A DNA stretch of 64,000 nucleotides. Source: Microbacterium oleivorans NBRC 103075 (GTDB lineage Bacteria; Actinomycetota; Actinomycetes; Actinomycetales; Microbacteriaceae). This document shows, piece after piece, positions 44,904 to 53,928 of the stretch (positions are counted from its first letter, which is position 1; the number at the start of each line of letters is the position of its first letter). Under the pieces are notes generated by a model that worked only from the letters and a program-made list of their open reading frames with translations, was not told where the DNA came from and did not search any database. The stretch lies in the NCBI RefSeq assembly GCF_001552475.1, contig NZ_BCRG01000012.1:60454-124453 (forward strand), read 5' to 3'. The translations under genes and the position numbers were made by a program.

Positions 44904-46331
44904 ATGCTGAACATGGCCGAGGGTCTCGCGCGCCTGGGCGCGCTCGCGGAGGCCCCCGTGTCGGCCGCGCTCGCCCGCGCCTTCTCGGATGCCGGGTTCG
45001 AACTCGCGATCGTCGGGGGCCCCGTCCGCGACGCGCTGCTCGGCCGCACGGTGAACGACCTCGACTACACGACGAACGCGCGCCCCGACGACATCCTGCG
45101 GATCGTGAAGCCGCTCTCGACGGCGACGTGGGACATCGGCCGCGCCTTCGGAACGATCGGCGCCAAGGTCCGGGGTGAGCAGGTCGAGATCACGACCTAT
45201 CGCGCCGACAGCTACGACGGCACGACCCGCAAGCCGACCGTCGAGTTCGGCGACACCCTCGAGCAGGACCTCGCCCGGCGCGATTTCACGGTGAACGCGA
45301 TGGCGCTCCGCATCCCGGGGCCCTCCCTCGTCGACCCGACCGGCGGTGTCGAGGACCTCGTCGATATGACCCTCCGCACTCCCACCGATCCCGACGTGAG
45401 CTTCGGTGACGACCCGCTCCGGATGCTGCGCGCCGCCCGATTTGCGAGCCAGCTCCGCGTGGAGGTCCATCCCGCGACCCTCGAGGCGATGAGCCGGCTC
45501 GCGCCGAGCCTGTCGATCGTGAGTCCCGAGCGGGTGCAGGGGGAGCTCGTGAAGCTCCTCTCGACGGAGGCGCCGGACCGCGGCATCCGTCTGCTGGTCG
45601 ACACCGGTCTCATGGAGCTGTTCCTGCCCGAGGTCCCCGCTCTGCGGCTCGAAGTCGACGAGCACCACCACCACAAGGACGTGTACGAGCACTCGCTCAC
45701 GGTCCTCGCGCAGGCCATCGAGCTCGAGAAGCAGCGACACCCGGGCCAGGCGCCCGACGTCACGCTCCGCCTCGCGGCGCTCCTGCACGACATCGGCAAG
45801 CCGGCGACTCGCAAGCTCGAGCCCGGTGGCGCCGTGAGCTTCCACCACCACGACGTCAAAGGCGCTCGGATGGCGCGCAAGCGCCTGCAGGCCCTCAAGT
45901 TCGACGGCGCGACGACGGATGCCGTGTGTCAGCTCATCGAGCAGCACCTCCGCTTCTTCGGCTACGCCGAGGGCGCGTGGACCGACTCCGCCGTCCGCCG
46001 GTACGTGCGTGACGCCGGCGAGCAGCTCGAGCGGCTGCACATCCTCACGCGCGCCGACGTGACGACGCGGAACAAGCGCAAGGCCGGCCGGCTCCGCAGC
46101 GCGTACGACGACATCGAGGCGCGGATCGCGCAGCTCGCCGAGCAGGAGGAGCTCGAGTCGATGCGCCCGGAGCTCGACGGCAACCGCATCCAGGAGGTCC
46201 TCGGCATCCGTCCCGGCCGTGAGGTCGGCGAGGCGTACCGGTTCCTGCTCGACATCCGTCTCGACGAGGGTGTCATCGGACCGGATGCCGCCGAGCAGCG
46301 CCTCCGCGAATGGTGGGCGTCGCGCGCCTGA
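44904..46331 (+). CDS. pcnA: CCA tRNA nucleotidyltransferase with HD domain
   Basis: 475 residues. The nucleotidyltransferase head is IVGGPVRDALLGRTVNDLDY, followed by DFTVNAMAL, the RMLRAARFASQL neck and an HD domain (LLHDIGKPATRK, FHHHDVKGARM) in the middle. It adds CCA to tRNA 3' ends; none of the tRNAs in this window encodes CCA. The family lies near murJ in many actinobacteria. Confidence 0.94.
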   Translation: MLNMAEGLARLGALAEAPVSAALARAFSDAGFELAIVGGPVRDALLGRTVNDLDYTTNARPDDILRIVKPLSTATWDIGRAFGTIGAKVRGEQVEITTYRADSYDGTTRKPTVEFGDTLEQDLARRDFTVNAMALRIPGPSLVDPTGGVEDLVDMTLRTPTDPDVSFGDDPLRMLRAARFASQLRVEVHPATLEAMSRLAPSLSIVSPERVQGELVKLLSTEAPDRGIRLLVDTGLMELFLPEVPALRLEVDEHHHHKDVYEHSLTVLAQAIELEKQRHPGQAPDVTLRLAALLHDIGKPATRKLEPGGAVSFHHHDVKGARMARKRLQALKFDGATTDAVCQLIEQHLRFFGYAEGAWTDSAVRRYVRDAGEQLERLHILTRADVTTRNKRKAGRLRSAYDDIEARIAQLAEQEELESMRPELDGNRIQEVLGIRPGREVGEAYRFLLDIRLDEGVIGPDAAEQRLREWWASRA

Positions 46332-46358
46332 CCTGCCGGCTGATCTGCCCCGAAGCGC

Positions 46359-46556
46359 TCATTCCCCGTCGGGCTCGAACACGCTCTCGATCGTCGTCTC
46401 GAACAGGCGGGCGATGCGGAACGCGAGCGGCAGGCTGGGGTCGAAGCGACCGCGTTCGATCGAGATGATCGTCTGGCGAGAGACGCCGAGCTCATCGGCG
46501 AGCCGTTGCTGCGACCAGCCGCGATCCTGACGGAGTGCGCACAGCGAGTTCTGCAC
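46359..46556 (-). CDS. Small XRE-type transcriptional regulator
   Basis: 65 residues from GTG. It is a single helix-turn-helix domain (QDRGWSQQRLADELGVSRQT, IISIERGRFDPSLPLAFRIA) of the compact type paired with membrane proteins. It is two bases downstream of a membrane-protein gene and very likely autoregulates the pair through the long inverted repeat upstream. Confidence 0.9.
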   Translation of the reverse strand: MQNSLCALRQDRGWSQQRLADELGVSRQTIISIERGRFDPSLPLAFRIARLFETTIESVFEPDGE

Positions 46557-46558
46557 GG

Positions 46559-47035
46559 TCAGCCCCGACGCCGCGCGATCAGATAGCGGATGCCGCAGCT
46601 GCCCATCGCGACGACGAGCACGCCGATCAGGGCGATGAGCATGTCGATGCGGATGTTGGTGATGGCGAAGAAGGTCGTGCCGAGTCCCGTGATCAGCAGC
46701 GTGTCCGAGAACGCCCCCTGCGCGGCCTTGTCGTACCAGGCGCCCTCGATGGATTCCTCGGGCCGGTCGATCGCGCCGCGGAGGGTGTCTCGATCGACGA
46801 GGAACACCCACACCAGACCGACGAGCGCCGGGAGGGTGACGACCGTGAAGCCGATTCCCACCACGAAGGGCGGAGTGGGGGCATCCCACATCGCGGCGGC
46901 GATGACGCCGACCACCACGGCCAGCACGAGGCCGGCCGGGATCGCGATCGCCATCGCGGGGGTACGGCTGCCGCCGCGGAGGCGACCCCACCGGGTGCGG
47001 TCGAGTTCCGGCGCGGTTCCGTCGGTGTCGGTCAT
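46559..47035 (-). CDS. Four-span membrane protein paired with an XRE regulator
   Basis: 158 residues: a polar N terminus, two hydrophobic spans (about 27-47 and 55-80), a charged loop (VDRDTLRGAIDRPEESIEGA) and two further spans (about 110-150) ending RYLIARRRG. No domain name recognised; such two-gene units of small HTH plus membrane protein are common in actinobacteria and Firmicutes. GGGAGG precedes the ATG. Confidence 0.8.
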   Translation of the reverse strand: MTDTDGTAPELDRTRWGRLRGGSRTPAMAIAIPAGLVLAVVVGVIAAAMWDAPTPPFVVGIGFTVVTLPALVGLVWVFLVDRDTLRGAIDRPEESIEGAWYDKAAQGAFSDTLLITGLGTTFFAITNIRIDMLIALIGVLVVAMGSCGIRYLIARRRG

Positions 47036-47049
47036 GGTGCCCTCCCAGG

Positions 47050-47084
47050 TGTCAAGGTCGCTTTACTGTAAAGCAACCTTGACA
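47050..47084. promoter_or_regulatory. 35-bp near-perfect inverted repeat, candidate operator of the XRE pair
   Basis: The left arm TGTCAAGGTCGCTTTAC matches the complement of the right arm (47068-47084) at 16 of 17 positions, with a one-base spacer. It lies 14 bases upstream of the membrane-protein start and contains TTGACA on both strands, so repressor binding would cover the promoter. Confidence 0.7.
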
Positions 47085-47113
47085 CAGCCGAGGCGAGCGG
47101 CGCAAATGCGACG

Positions 47114-47506
47114 TCAGAGGCGTCGCGCCGCAGTGAGGTCGATGATGAAGAGCGCGGCGCCCTGGATGACGATGGCGAGACCGTGTCCGCGGGCATCCGC
47201 GGGACTCAAGCGGCCGCCGAATGAGGGCGTCCGCGCGGCGAGGTGCCCCCCGGTCGCGACGTAGCCGACATCGAGCGCCGAGTTCACCAGGAGGATGCGT
47301 CGCAGCATCCGCTTCTTCGGAACGTTCTGCTGCCGGCGGGTGAACGCCGCGAGGCCGGCGTCGATCGCCCCCCACATCAGCGTCTGCACGCCGAACGCGC
47401 GGGTGCGGGGGAACAGCGCGAGCGCGCCCCCGATGATCACGGATGCCGTCCCCCACCGGGTCAGGCGGTGGACGACGGTGCCGGTGACGCTCTTCGCGGA
47501 TGCCAT
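47114..47506 (-). CDS. Uncharacterised small membrane protein
   Basis: 130 residues with three or four hydrophobic stretches (TASVIIGGALALF, MWGAIDAGLAAF, LLVNSALDVGYVATGGHLAA, GLAIVIQGAALFIIDLTAA). The QNVPKKRMLRRIL segment is the main charged loop. Not recognised with confidence. Its ATG is 93 bases from the azoreductase stop on the same strand, with a hairpin between. Confidence 0.7.
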   Translation of the reverse strand: MASAKSVTGTVVHRLTRWGTASVIIGGALALFPRTRAFGVQTLMWGAIDAGLAAFTRRQQNVPKKRMLRRILLVNSALDVGYVATGGHLAARTPSFGGRLSPADARGHGLAIVIQGAALFIIDLTAARRL

Positions 47507-47543
47507 GGCTCCATGATGAGGGAGCGCCGGTGCAGAGAGGCGG

Positions 47544-47592
47544 TTCGCCCGTCACGATCTGCACCCCCGAGCGGCGCGTCGTGACGGGCGAA
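47544..47592 (-). terminator. Hairpin downstream of the azoreductase gene
   Basis: Perfect 14-bp arms (TTCGCCCGTCACGA and complement) with a 21-base loop lie eight bases beyond the azoreductase stop. No T-run follows, so termination strength is uncertain. Confidence 0.5.
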
Positions 47593-47599
47593 GCGGGAC

Positions 47600-48247
47600 T
47601 CAGGCGGCGCGGGATGCCGCGAGGGTGCGCCCGGCGTCGATCGCGGCCTGCTCGGCCCCGGCCTTGAGCTCAGCAGCGGCGTCCGTGAAGGCGTCCAGCG
47701 CCGGGTTGACCCCGACCAGGGTGAACGGGCGGTGGACGACGGTGAGGTCGAGACCCCAGACATCCTCGAAGACCCGGCGGAGCCACCCGGTCGAGTGGTC
47801 CCAGCCCTCGCGCGGGCTGCCGGGCTCGTAGTTGCCTCCGAGGACGGTCACCAGCGTCGCCGGCTTCCCGCGGAGCGCCGTTCCCTGCGGGTCGATGCGC
47901 GGGTCGGTGTACGCGAGGTCGAACCAGGTCTTCACGTGCTGCGAGACGCCGTAGTTGTAGAGCGGCACGGTGAACAGCAGCGCATCGGCGTCGATCAGTT
48001 CGTCGGCGAGACGCGCGCGCAGCGCGATCGCCTCGCGCTGCCCGTCGGTCTGCTGGTCGGCCGGCGTGAAACCGGAAGTCACCGAGTCACGCCACGCGGT
48101 CGCGACGATCGGGTCGGCGGCGACGTCGCGCCGGACGACGGTCGACGACGGGTGGGCGGCGAGCCACTCCGCTTCGACGAGGTCGCCGAGCTCGCGGCTG
48201 GCGGACGTGGCGGGCAGGATGCTGGCATCGAGGCGGAACAGGGTCAT
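47600..48247 (-). CDS. FMN-dependent NADH-azoreductase-like flavodoxin-fold oxidoreductase
   Basis: 215 residues of AzoR type: N-terminal FRLDASILPATSASRELGD (phosphate-binding loop) and VPLYNYGVSQHVKTWFDLAY (FMN-binding), then ATLVTVLGGNY. It reduces quinones or azo compounds with NAD(P)H. It is divergent from an HxlR regulator gene, a common arrangement for quinone or electrophile defence. Confidence 0.85.
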   Translation of the reverse strand: MTLFRLDASILPATSASRELGDLVEAEWLAAHPSSTVVRRDVAADPIVATAWRDSVTSGFTPADQQTDGQREAIALRARLADELIDADALLFTVPLYNYGVSQHVKTWFDLAYTDPRIDPQGTALRGKPATLVTVLGGNYEPGSPREGWDHSTGWLRRVFEDVWGLDLTVVHRPFTLVGVNPALDAFTDAAAELKAGAEQAAIDAGRTLAASRAA

Positions 48248-48268
48248 GTGCTTCTCCGATCAGAGTGA

Positions 48269-48283
48269 CTATGGAAAACATAG
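48269..48283. promoter_or_regulatory. Inverted repeat CTATG-N5-CATAG, candidate HxlR operator
   Basis: A perfect repeat CTATGGAAAACATAG in the 72-base divergent region between the azoreductase and HxlR genes, placed to overlap the azoreductase promoter. Confidence 0.45.
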
Positions 48284-48307
48284 CGGCTTCGGGAACGCTA
48301 GCACGCC

Positions 48308-48313
48308 TACGAT
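48308..48313 (+). promoter_or_regulatory. -10 element TACGAT of the leaderless HxlR gene
   Basis: TACGAT, six bases, then ATG. The spacer contains GGAGG, but it is too close to the start codon to act as a ribosome site. Confidence 0.45.
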
Positions 48314-48319
48314 GGAGGC

Positions 48320-48649
48320 ATGGCCGATGATCACGACGCGCGACAGTGCGATGCCGCGGTCTCGCACGCGTTCTCGGTCCTCGGCAAACGCTGGAACGGC
48401 ATGATCCTCGACGTTCTCGGCGAAGGGGAGCTCTCGTTCTCAGGAGTGCGCCGTGCCGTCTCGGGCATCAGCGACGCCGTCCTCTCCGACCGGCTCACCG
48501 AACTCTCCGACGCCGGCCTCATCGCGCGTCAGGTCGCACCGGGGCCGCCGGTCGCCGTCACGTACGCGCTCACCGAGGCCGGGTGCCGTCTCGTGCCGAT
48601 CCTGAACCAGCTCGGCGAGTGGGCAGAGGGCAACCTCCTCCGGCGTTGA
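48320..48649 (+). CDS. HxlR-family transcriptional regulator
   Basis: 109 residues, winged helix: AFSVLGKRWNGMILDVLGEG, then FSGVRRAVSGISDAVLSDRL. A conserved N-terminal Cys (C10, in RQCDAA) corresponds to the redox-sensing cysteine of HypR/QorR-type members. It probably represses the divergent azoreductase gene in response to quinones or aldehydes (inference from position). Confidence 0.9.
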   Translation: MADDHDARQCDAAVSHAFSVLGKRWNGMILDVLGEGELSFSGVRRAVSGISDAVLSDRLTELSDAGLIARQVAPGPPVAVTYALTEAGCRLVPILNQLGEWAEGNLLRR

Positions 48650-48718
48650 GCCCTGTCGCTCTCCGGCAGGCCGACCTAGACTGACCGGCACCGCTCCTTC
48701 GACGCTGATCGGAGCCTC

Positions 48719-50029
48719 ATGACGTCGCCGTGGTCCGTCCGGACCGAGGTCGCACCCGCCACCTCGCGCCTGCTCATCGAGCGTGCGCACGAGGAGTTGC
48801 TCGCCGGCAACGCCGGGGATCCCCGGTTGGCGGACGTCCGCCCGCTCGTGCGCGAGTCGTGGCGTCGGTCGCTGGCCTCGTCCGCCGCCGCCGAAGGGCT
48901 TCCCCGACTCGACATGACGGCCGACGAGCTCGAGGCCTACCGTCGCGCGCACCCGCTGGCCCCAGTGATGGAGATGGTGCGATCCCTGTTGCTCCCTGGA
49001 TCGGCCGAGGACTCCGGGGTGGTCGTCGCGGTCGGGGATGCCTCGGGCCGCCTCCTCTGGGTCGAGGGAGATCGCGGCATCCGCACCCTGACGGGCGACA
49101 TGGGCTTCGTCGCGGGCGCGGACTGGGCCGAGGCATCCGTCGGCACCTCAGCACCCGGCACCGCCCTCGCTCTCGATCGCGCCGTGCAGATTCGGCAGGC
49201 CGAGCACTTCAACCGATTCGTACAGCCGTGGTCGTGCACCGCTGCGCCCGTCCACGACCCCGAGACCCGACGGCTGCTCGGCGTCATCGACGTGACCGGC
49301 GGGTCGGAGGCCGTGACCCCGCAGGCGCAGCTGCTCGTCGATGCCACGGCGCGCGCGGTCGAGAGCGAGCTGCTCGTCGGTCGGCTGCGCTCGCGTGCCG
49401 CGGCGCCGAGGCGAGCAGCCCGTCGGCCGGCGCACTCGCACGCGGCTCTGCGCGTGCTCGGACGCGACCGCGCCCTGCTCGAGACGTCGGGGGATGCCGC
49501 GGCATCCGTCGTCGAGCTCAGCGCGAGGCACGCCGAGATCCTGCTCATGCTGGCGACCCACCGGGAAGGCCTGTCGGCGGAGGCGCTCGCCGCGCTCGTC
49601 TACGGGGAGGCGGCTGTCGAGACGCTCCGGCCCGAGATGGTGCGGCTGCGGAAGATCCTCGAGAAGCGCGCGCCGCACCTCGTGCCGCTGTCGCGGCCGT
49701 ACCGGCTGCCCGCCGACCTCGAAACCGATGTGCAGCACGTCGTCTCGCTGCTCGGTCGGGGAGCGCACCGCGTCGCACTCGCCGCCTACCCCGGAGCGGT
49801 GCTGCCCGAATCGGTCGCGCCGGGAGTCGAGGAACTGCGGGCCTCCGTGCGGGCCGCTCTCCGCGAGACGCTCCTGGCCGAAGCCGGCGTCGACGTCCTG
49901 CTCGCCTACGCCGACACAGCCGAGGGCGCGGAGGATGCCGAGGTGCTGCGCCTGTGCCTGGCGATGCTCCCCGCTCGCTCCCCGCGCCGGGCAGGACTCG
50001 TCGCCCGCATCGAGGCGCTCGGCGCCTGA
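48719..50029 (+). CDS. GAF-domain regulator of the acetaldehyde dehydrogenase unit
   Basis: 436 residues. The first helical part (VRPLVRESWRRSL) precedes a GAF sensor (about 75-220, VVVAVGDASGRLLWVEGDRG, SVGTSAPGTALALDR, QPWSCTAAPVHDPETRRLLG). The C-terminal half has a winged-helix region (about 268-330, SARHAEILLMLATHREGLSA) and a helical tail resembling the SARP/BTAD plan rather than the Fis-type HTH of sigma-54 activators. Homologues adjoin exaC-type aldehyde dehydrogenases. TAGACT at 48677 is a possible -10, and CGGAGC precedes the ATG. It is likely an activator of the downstream gene. Confidence 0.82.
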   Translation: MTSPWSVRTEVAPATSRLLIERAHEELLAGNAGDPRLADVRPLVRESWRRSLASSAAAEGLPRLDMTADELEAYRRAHPLAPVMEMVRSLLLPGSAEDSGVVVAVGDASGRLLWVEGDRGIRTLTGDMGFVAGADWAEASVGTSAPGTALALDRAVQIRQAEHFNRFVQPWSCTAAPVHDPETRRLLGVIDVTGGSEAVTPQAQLLVDATARAVESELLVGRLRSRAAAPRRAARRPAHSHAALRVLGRDRALLETSGDAAASVVELSARHAEILLMLATHREGLSAEALAALVYGEAAVETLRPEMVRLRKILEKRAPHLVPLSRPYRLPADLETDVQHVVSLLGRGAHRVALAAYPGAVLPESVAPGVEELRASVRAALRETLLAEAGVDVLLAYADTAEGAEDAEVLRLCLAMLPARSPRRAGLVARIEALGA

Positions 50030-50189
50030 CCCGGCTTCCGCTGTCGCCATCGGCGGGGCGGCGCGGCGTGTTGTGACAGGGGGCGAGGGGATGCCGGGGC
50101 GCAACCCGATGCAACGTCGGGCGGCGTAGCGTGCCGGGCATGCCGACTGCGGCGAGGACGCCGCATCCATGTCCGTCGAAGGAGACAGC

Positions 50190-51740
50190 ATGACCATCGT
50201 CGAAGAGGGCGTCTCGAGCGCCTACGCCGCACCCGGCCAGCGAGGAGCCGTGGCGGAATACCGCGCGCGGTACGGCCACTACATCGGCGGGGAGTTCGTC
50301 GAGCCCGTCAAGGGGCAGTACTTCGAGAACATCACCCCCGTCACCGGTAAGCCGTTCTGCGAGGTCGGCCGCGGCACTGTCGAGGACATCGACCGCGCCG
50401 TCGAGGTCGCCTGGCAAGCGTTCGCGTCGTGGCGTAAGACCACGCCCGCCGAGCGTGCCGTCATCCTCAACAAGATCGCGGACCGCATCGAGCAGAACCT
50501 CGAGAAGATCGCCGTCGCCGAGACGTGGGAGAACGGCAAGCCGGTCCGTGAGACCCTGGCCGCCGACATCCCGCTCGCGGCCGATCACTTCCGCTATTTC
50601 GCGGGCGTACTGCGTGCCCAGGAGGGCACCCTCAGCCAACTCGATGAAGACACCGTGGCGTACCACTTCCACGAGCCGCTCGGAGTGGTGGGCCAGATCA
50701 TCCCCTGGAACTTCCCCATTCTCATGGCCACGTGGAAGCTCGCGCCCGCGCTGGCGGCGGGCAACTGCGTCGTGTTGAAGCCGGCTGAGCAGACTCCGGC
50801 ATCCATCCTGTTCCTCTTCGAGATCATCGGCGACCTGCTGCCCGCGGGAGTCGTGAACATCGTCAACGGGTTCGGCATCGAAGCCGGCGCCCCACTCGCC
50901 TCGCACAAGCGCATCCGCAAGATCGCCTTCACCGGTGAGACGACGACCGGCCGCCTGATCATGCAGTACGCCTCGCAGAACCTCATCCCCGTCACCCTCG
51001 AACTCGGCGGCAAGAGCCCGAACCTGTTCTTCGAGGACGTCGCCAGCCGCACCGACGACGCCTACTACGACAAGGCGCTCGAGGGCTTCACGATGTTCGC
51101 TCTCAACCAGGGCGAGGTCTGCACATGCCCGTCCCGGTCGCTCATCCAGCGTTCGATCTACGACTCGTTCCTCTCGGACGGTCTCGAGCGCGTCGGCAAG
51201 GTCGTGCAGGGCAACCCGCTCGACCCGGCCACGATGATCGGCGCCCAGGCATCCAACGATCAGCTCGAGAAGATCCTCAGCTACATCGACATCGGCAAGC
51301 AGGGCGGCGCGAAGCTCCTCACCGGCGGGGAGCGCGTCGACCTGGGCGGCGATCTGAGCGGCGGGTACTACGTCGCTCCGACGGTGTTCGAGGGGACGAA
51401 CGACATGCGGATCTTCCAGGAGGAGATCTTCGGCCCGGTCCTGTCGGTCACGAGCTTCGACGACTTCGACGACGCCATCTCCATCGCCAACGACACGCTG
51501 TACGGGCTCGGCGCAGGTGTCTGGAGCCGCTCCGGCACCACCGCGTACCGAGCGGGACGTGCCATCGAGGCGGGCCGCGTCTGGACGAACACGTACCACC
51601 AGTACCCCGCTCACGCGGCGTTCGGCGGGTACAAGCAGTCCGGAATCGGACGTGAGAACCACCTCAAGATGCTCGACCACTACCAGCAGACGAAGAACCT
51701 GCTCGTGTCCTACGCCGAGGGCGCGATGGGCTTCTTCTGA
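50190..51740 (+). CDS. exaC: NAD-dependent acetaldehyde dehydrogenase (ExaC type)
   Basis: 516 residues from the ATG with AAGGAG eight bases upstream. The aldehyde dehydrogenase core is complete: [34 protein letters not shown] (catalytic Glu), [11 protein letters not shown] (catalytic Cys) and EEIFGPVLS. It belongs to the ExaC/AldA group that oxidises acetaldehyde and related aldehydes to acids. Downstream DUF779 and upstream GAF regulator form the usual unit. Confidence 0.93.
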   Translation: MTIVEEGVSSAYAAPGQRGAVAEYRARYGHYIGGEFVEPVKGQYFENITPVTGKPFCEVGRGTVEDIDRAVEVAWQAFASWRKTTPAERAVILNKIADRIEQNLEKIAVAETWENGKPVRETLAADIPLAADHFRYFAGVLRAQEGTLSQLDEDTVAYHFHEPLGVVGQIIPWNFPILMATWKLAPALAAGNCVVLKPAEQTPASILFLFEIIGDLLPAGVVNIVNGFGIEAGAPLASHKRIRKIAFTGETTTGRLIMQYASQNLIPVTLELGGKSPNLFFEDVASRTDDAYYDKALEGFTMFALNQGEVCTCPSRSLIQRSIYDSFLSDGLERVGKVVQGNPLDPATMIGAQASNDQLEKILSYIDIGKQGGAKLLTGGERVDLGGDLSGGYYVAPTVFEGTNDMRIFQEEIFGPVLSVTSFDDFDDAISIANDTLYGLGAGVWSRSGTTAYRAGRAIEAGRVWTNTYHQYPAHAAFGGYKQSGIGRENHLKMLDHYQQTKNLLVSYAEGAMGFF

Positions 51741-51751
51741 ACCGACATCCC

Positions 51752-52138
51752 ATGACCGACACCACCTACAGCAGGGTCGCCGTCTCCGACGAGGCGGCGG
51801 CTCTGCTGCGCACCCTGACCGCGCAGTACGGCCCGCTGATGTTCCATCAGTCGGGGGGATGCTGCGACGGCAGCTCTCCCATGTGCTTTCCCGTCGGTAT
51901 GTTCCTGATCGGACCGGGCGACGTGAAGCTGGGCGACATCGACGCGGGCCTCGACGATCCGATCGAGGTGTACATGTCGGCATCCCAGTTCGAGTACTGG
52001 AAGTACACGCACCTCACGATCGACGTGGTCCCGGGCAGGGGGGCGGGGTTCTCGGTCGAAGGACCGACCGGGATGCGGTTCCTCATCCGTTCGCGCATGC
52101 TCACCGCCGACGAGCTCGTCGCCTTCGGACTCGCCTGA
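51752..52138 (+). CDS. DUF779 protein of the aldehyde dehydrogenase unit
   Basis: 128 residues. The family hallmark MFHQSGGCCDGSSPMCFP holds three conserved cysteines, and the C terminus has EYWKYTHLTIDVVPGRG. DUF779 genes almost always follow exaC-like genes, but no activity is established. The cysteine cluster suggests metal or thiol chemistry. It lies 11 bases after exaC and is co-transcribed. Confidence 0.9.
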   Translation: MTDTTYSRVAVSDEAAALLRTLTAQYGPLMFHQSGGCCDGSSPMCFPVGMFLIGPGDVKLGDIDAGLDDPIEVYMSASQFEYWKYTHLTIDVVPGRGAGFSVEGPTGMRFLIRSRMLTADELVAFGLA

Positions 52139-52140
52139 CC

Positions 52141-52193
52141 CCGCACACGAACGCGCCCCCCGTCCGGTGGACGAGGGGCGCGTTCGTGTGCGG
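52141..52193. terminator. Strong hairpin terminator between DUF779 and the lipoprotein gene
   Basis: 19-bp perfect arms (CCGCACACGAACGCGCCCC and complement) enclose a 15-base loop between two convergent genes; it can serve both. Confidence 0.8.
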
Positions 52194-52199
52194 GTGAGG

Positions 52200-52742
52200 T
52201 CAGGGTGCGCAGACCTTGGAGATCTCGCCTGCGGCGTCAGTGAACGCCGTGATGCCGTCGTTCAGGCCACCGGCCGCAGCCTGGATGCCGGCCTGGTCCT
52301 TCGAGTCGATGGCGTCGCTCAGCTCGACGAAGACCTTCTCGAAGTCGCTCCACGCGGTGGAGTAGGACTCGAATGCAGCGGAGACCTCGGGGTTGGTGAT
52401 CTTGCCGGAGATGCCGTCGATCGTCGTGCCGATCTTGGTGAAGGTCTCGCGAGCGGCCTTCGTGTCGCCCGACTGGACCGACTCGGACAGCTCACCGCTG
52501 GCACTGTTGATCTCGGTGCTGAGCGAGGCCAGGTCGGACTGCAGGATGTTGCAGGCGTCGGCGGTGCTCTGGTCGCCGGCGGGTGCCTCGGCCTCGGCGG
52601 ACGGGGACTGCTCGGCGGGCGCGGAACTGACCGGAGCCGGCGTCGTCGTCGTGCCGGACTCGGCCGAGCCACAGCCGGTCAGAGCGAAAAGTGCCAGGGT
52701 CGCGACGGCGAAACCGGCCGAGATGGTCGAGGTGCGTGACAT
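52200..52742 (-). CDS. Lipoprotein of unknown function
   Basis: 180 residues from the ATG at MSRTSTISAGF. The lipobox LTGC (C24) ends a signal peptide. A Thr/Pro/Ala/Glu-rich linker (about 30-55) leads to a helical domain (about 60-180) with LQSDLASLSTEINSASGELS and two cysteines. It is anchored to the outer face of the membrane and resembles short helical-bundle lipoproteins. Function unknown. Confidence 0.8.
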   Translation of the reverse strand: MSRTSTISAGFAVATLALFALTGCGSAESGTTTTPAPVSSAPAEQSPSAEAEAPAGDQSTADACNILQSDLASLSTEINSASGELSESVQSGDTKAARETFTKIGTTIDGISGKITNPEVSAAFESYSTAWSDFEKVFVELSDAIDSKDQAGIQAAAGGLNDGITAFTDAAGEISKVCAP

Positions 52743-52950
52743 GTGTGGGTCTCCTTGGTGAGCGACGTGCGGGAAGCACCAGGACACGCGCCCCCCGACG
52801 AACGATCACGATAGCCGAGAGAGCGCCGATGTCCAGAGTCGTGGACCCCGACCGGCCCACTGTGCTACTCCGGTGCGGCCGCTGTGCACCGACAGCGTCC
52901 GTTCACCCTCGCGCCACCTTCCGGACACGCCCGCTTGTTTGGATCACGGC

Positions 52951-53928
52951 GTGTCCTCTCCGATCGTGACCGTCATCCTTCCGGCGAAAGACGCGGGCCC
53001 CTACATCGGCACGACCGTCACGACGCTCGGACGGCAGTTCCAGGATCCGGGGCGTCTGCGCCTCGTCGTCATCGACGACGGGTCGACCGACGACACGCGT
53101 GCGCAGGTGCAGCACTTCGCCCGTGAGATGCCGCACGTCGAGATCATCTCCAACCCGCAACCGGTCGGTCTCGCCGCCGCGCGCAACCAGGGCCTCGCGC
53201 ACGTCGACACGGAGTTCTTCTGCTTCGTCGACGGCGACGACTGGATGCACCCCGAGCGCCTGGAGAGCCTCGTCGACTCGATGCGCCGATTGGAATGCGA
53301 CTTCGTGCGCACCGATCACGTCACCGACACGGACGGCCGCCGTCGTCTCATGAAGGCGCCGCACGCCTGGCGCGGCCGTGTGGTCTCGCCCCGCGACGCG
53401 ATCCTCCCGGCGGACGAGACGACCATGGTCGACTACCCCTATGCCTGGGCGGGGATGTTCCACCGCCGCATCCTCGACCAAGGGCTCGCTCACTTCGAGC
53501 CCGGCCTGTTCACGGCGGAGGATCGGCCCTGGATCTGGCGTCTGCACCTCCGCGCCTCGACCTTCGCGGTCGTCGATGCACCGGCCATCCTCTACCGCCG
53601 CGGGGTGACAACCTCGCTGACGCAGGTGCTCGACCGGCGTCAGCTCGACTTCCTTCCGGCGTTCGCCGAGGCGATCCGCGTGGTGGAGGACGATCACGAG
53701 GCGGAGCGCTTCCTCCCGAAGATCGCCACCACCACGATGTCGGTGTGCGCGTACCACCTCTTCCGGGCGCGGGCGATGTCGACGGCCGATCGCACGGCGC
53801 TTCGCAGCGGCATCCGTGATCTCCTCCGCGCCATCCCGGGCGACCAGATCGACCCGGCGTTGTCCCGACTGTCGGATCGTCGACGGCGCATCCTTGCGCG
53901 CCTCGTGCGCGAGGTCCGCAGCGCATGA
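52951..53928 (+). CDS. Family 2 glycosyltransferase, first gene of the nonulosonate cluster
   Basis: 325 residues from GTG. The GT-A fold is clear: VTVILPAKDAGPYIGTTVTT, VVIDDGSTDDT and FCFVDGDDWMHPERLESLVD (metal-binding DxD region). The C-terminal part is helical and basic. It transfers a sugar to a cell-surface acceptor. The stop overlaps the start of the sialyltransferase-like gene (ATGA), so it belongs to the cluster. Specificity unknown. Confidence 0.85.
   Translation: MSSPIVTVILPAKDAGPYIGTTVTTLGRQFQDPGRLRLVVIDDGSTDDTRAQVQHFAREMPHVEIISNPQPVGLAAARNQGLAHVDTEFFCFVDGDDWMHPERLESLVDSMRRLECDFVRTDHVTDTDGRRRLMKAPHAWRGRVVSPRDAILPADETTMVDYPYAWAGMFHRRILDQGLAHFEPGLFTAEDRPWIWRLHLRASTFAVVDAPAILYRRGVTTSLTQVLDRRQLDFLPAFAEAIRVVEDDHEAERFLPKIATTTMSVCAYHLFRARAMSTADRTALRSGIRDLLRAIPGDQIDPALSRLSDRRRRILARLVREVRSA

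Noticed and set aside
49545..51983. An 800-codon open frame opposite the GAF regulator and aldehyde dehydrogenase
   Set aside because: It crosses two well-supported genes and their gap, and its translation has no domain.
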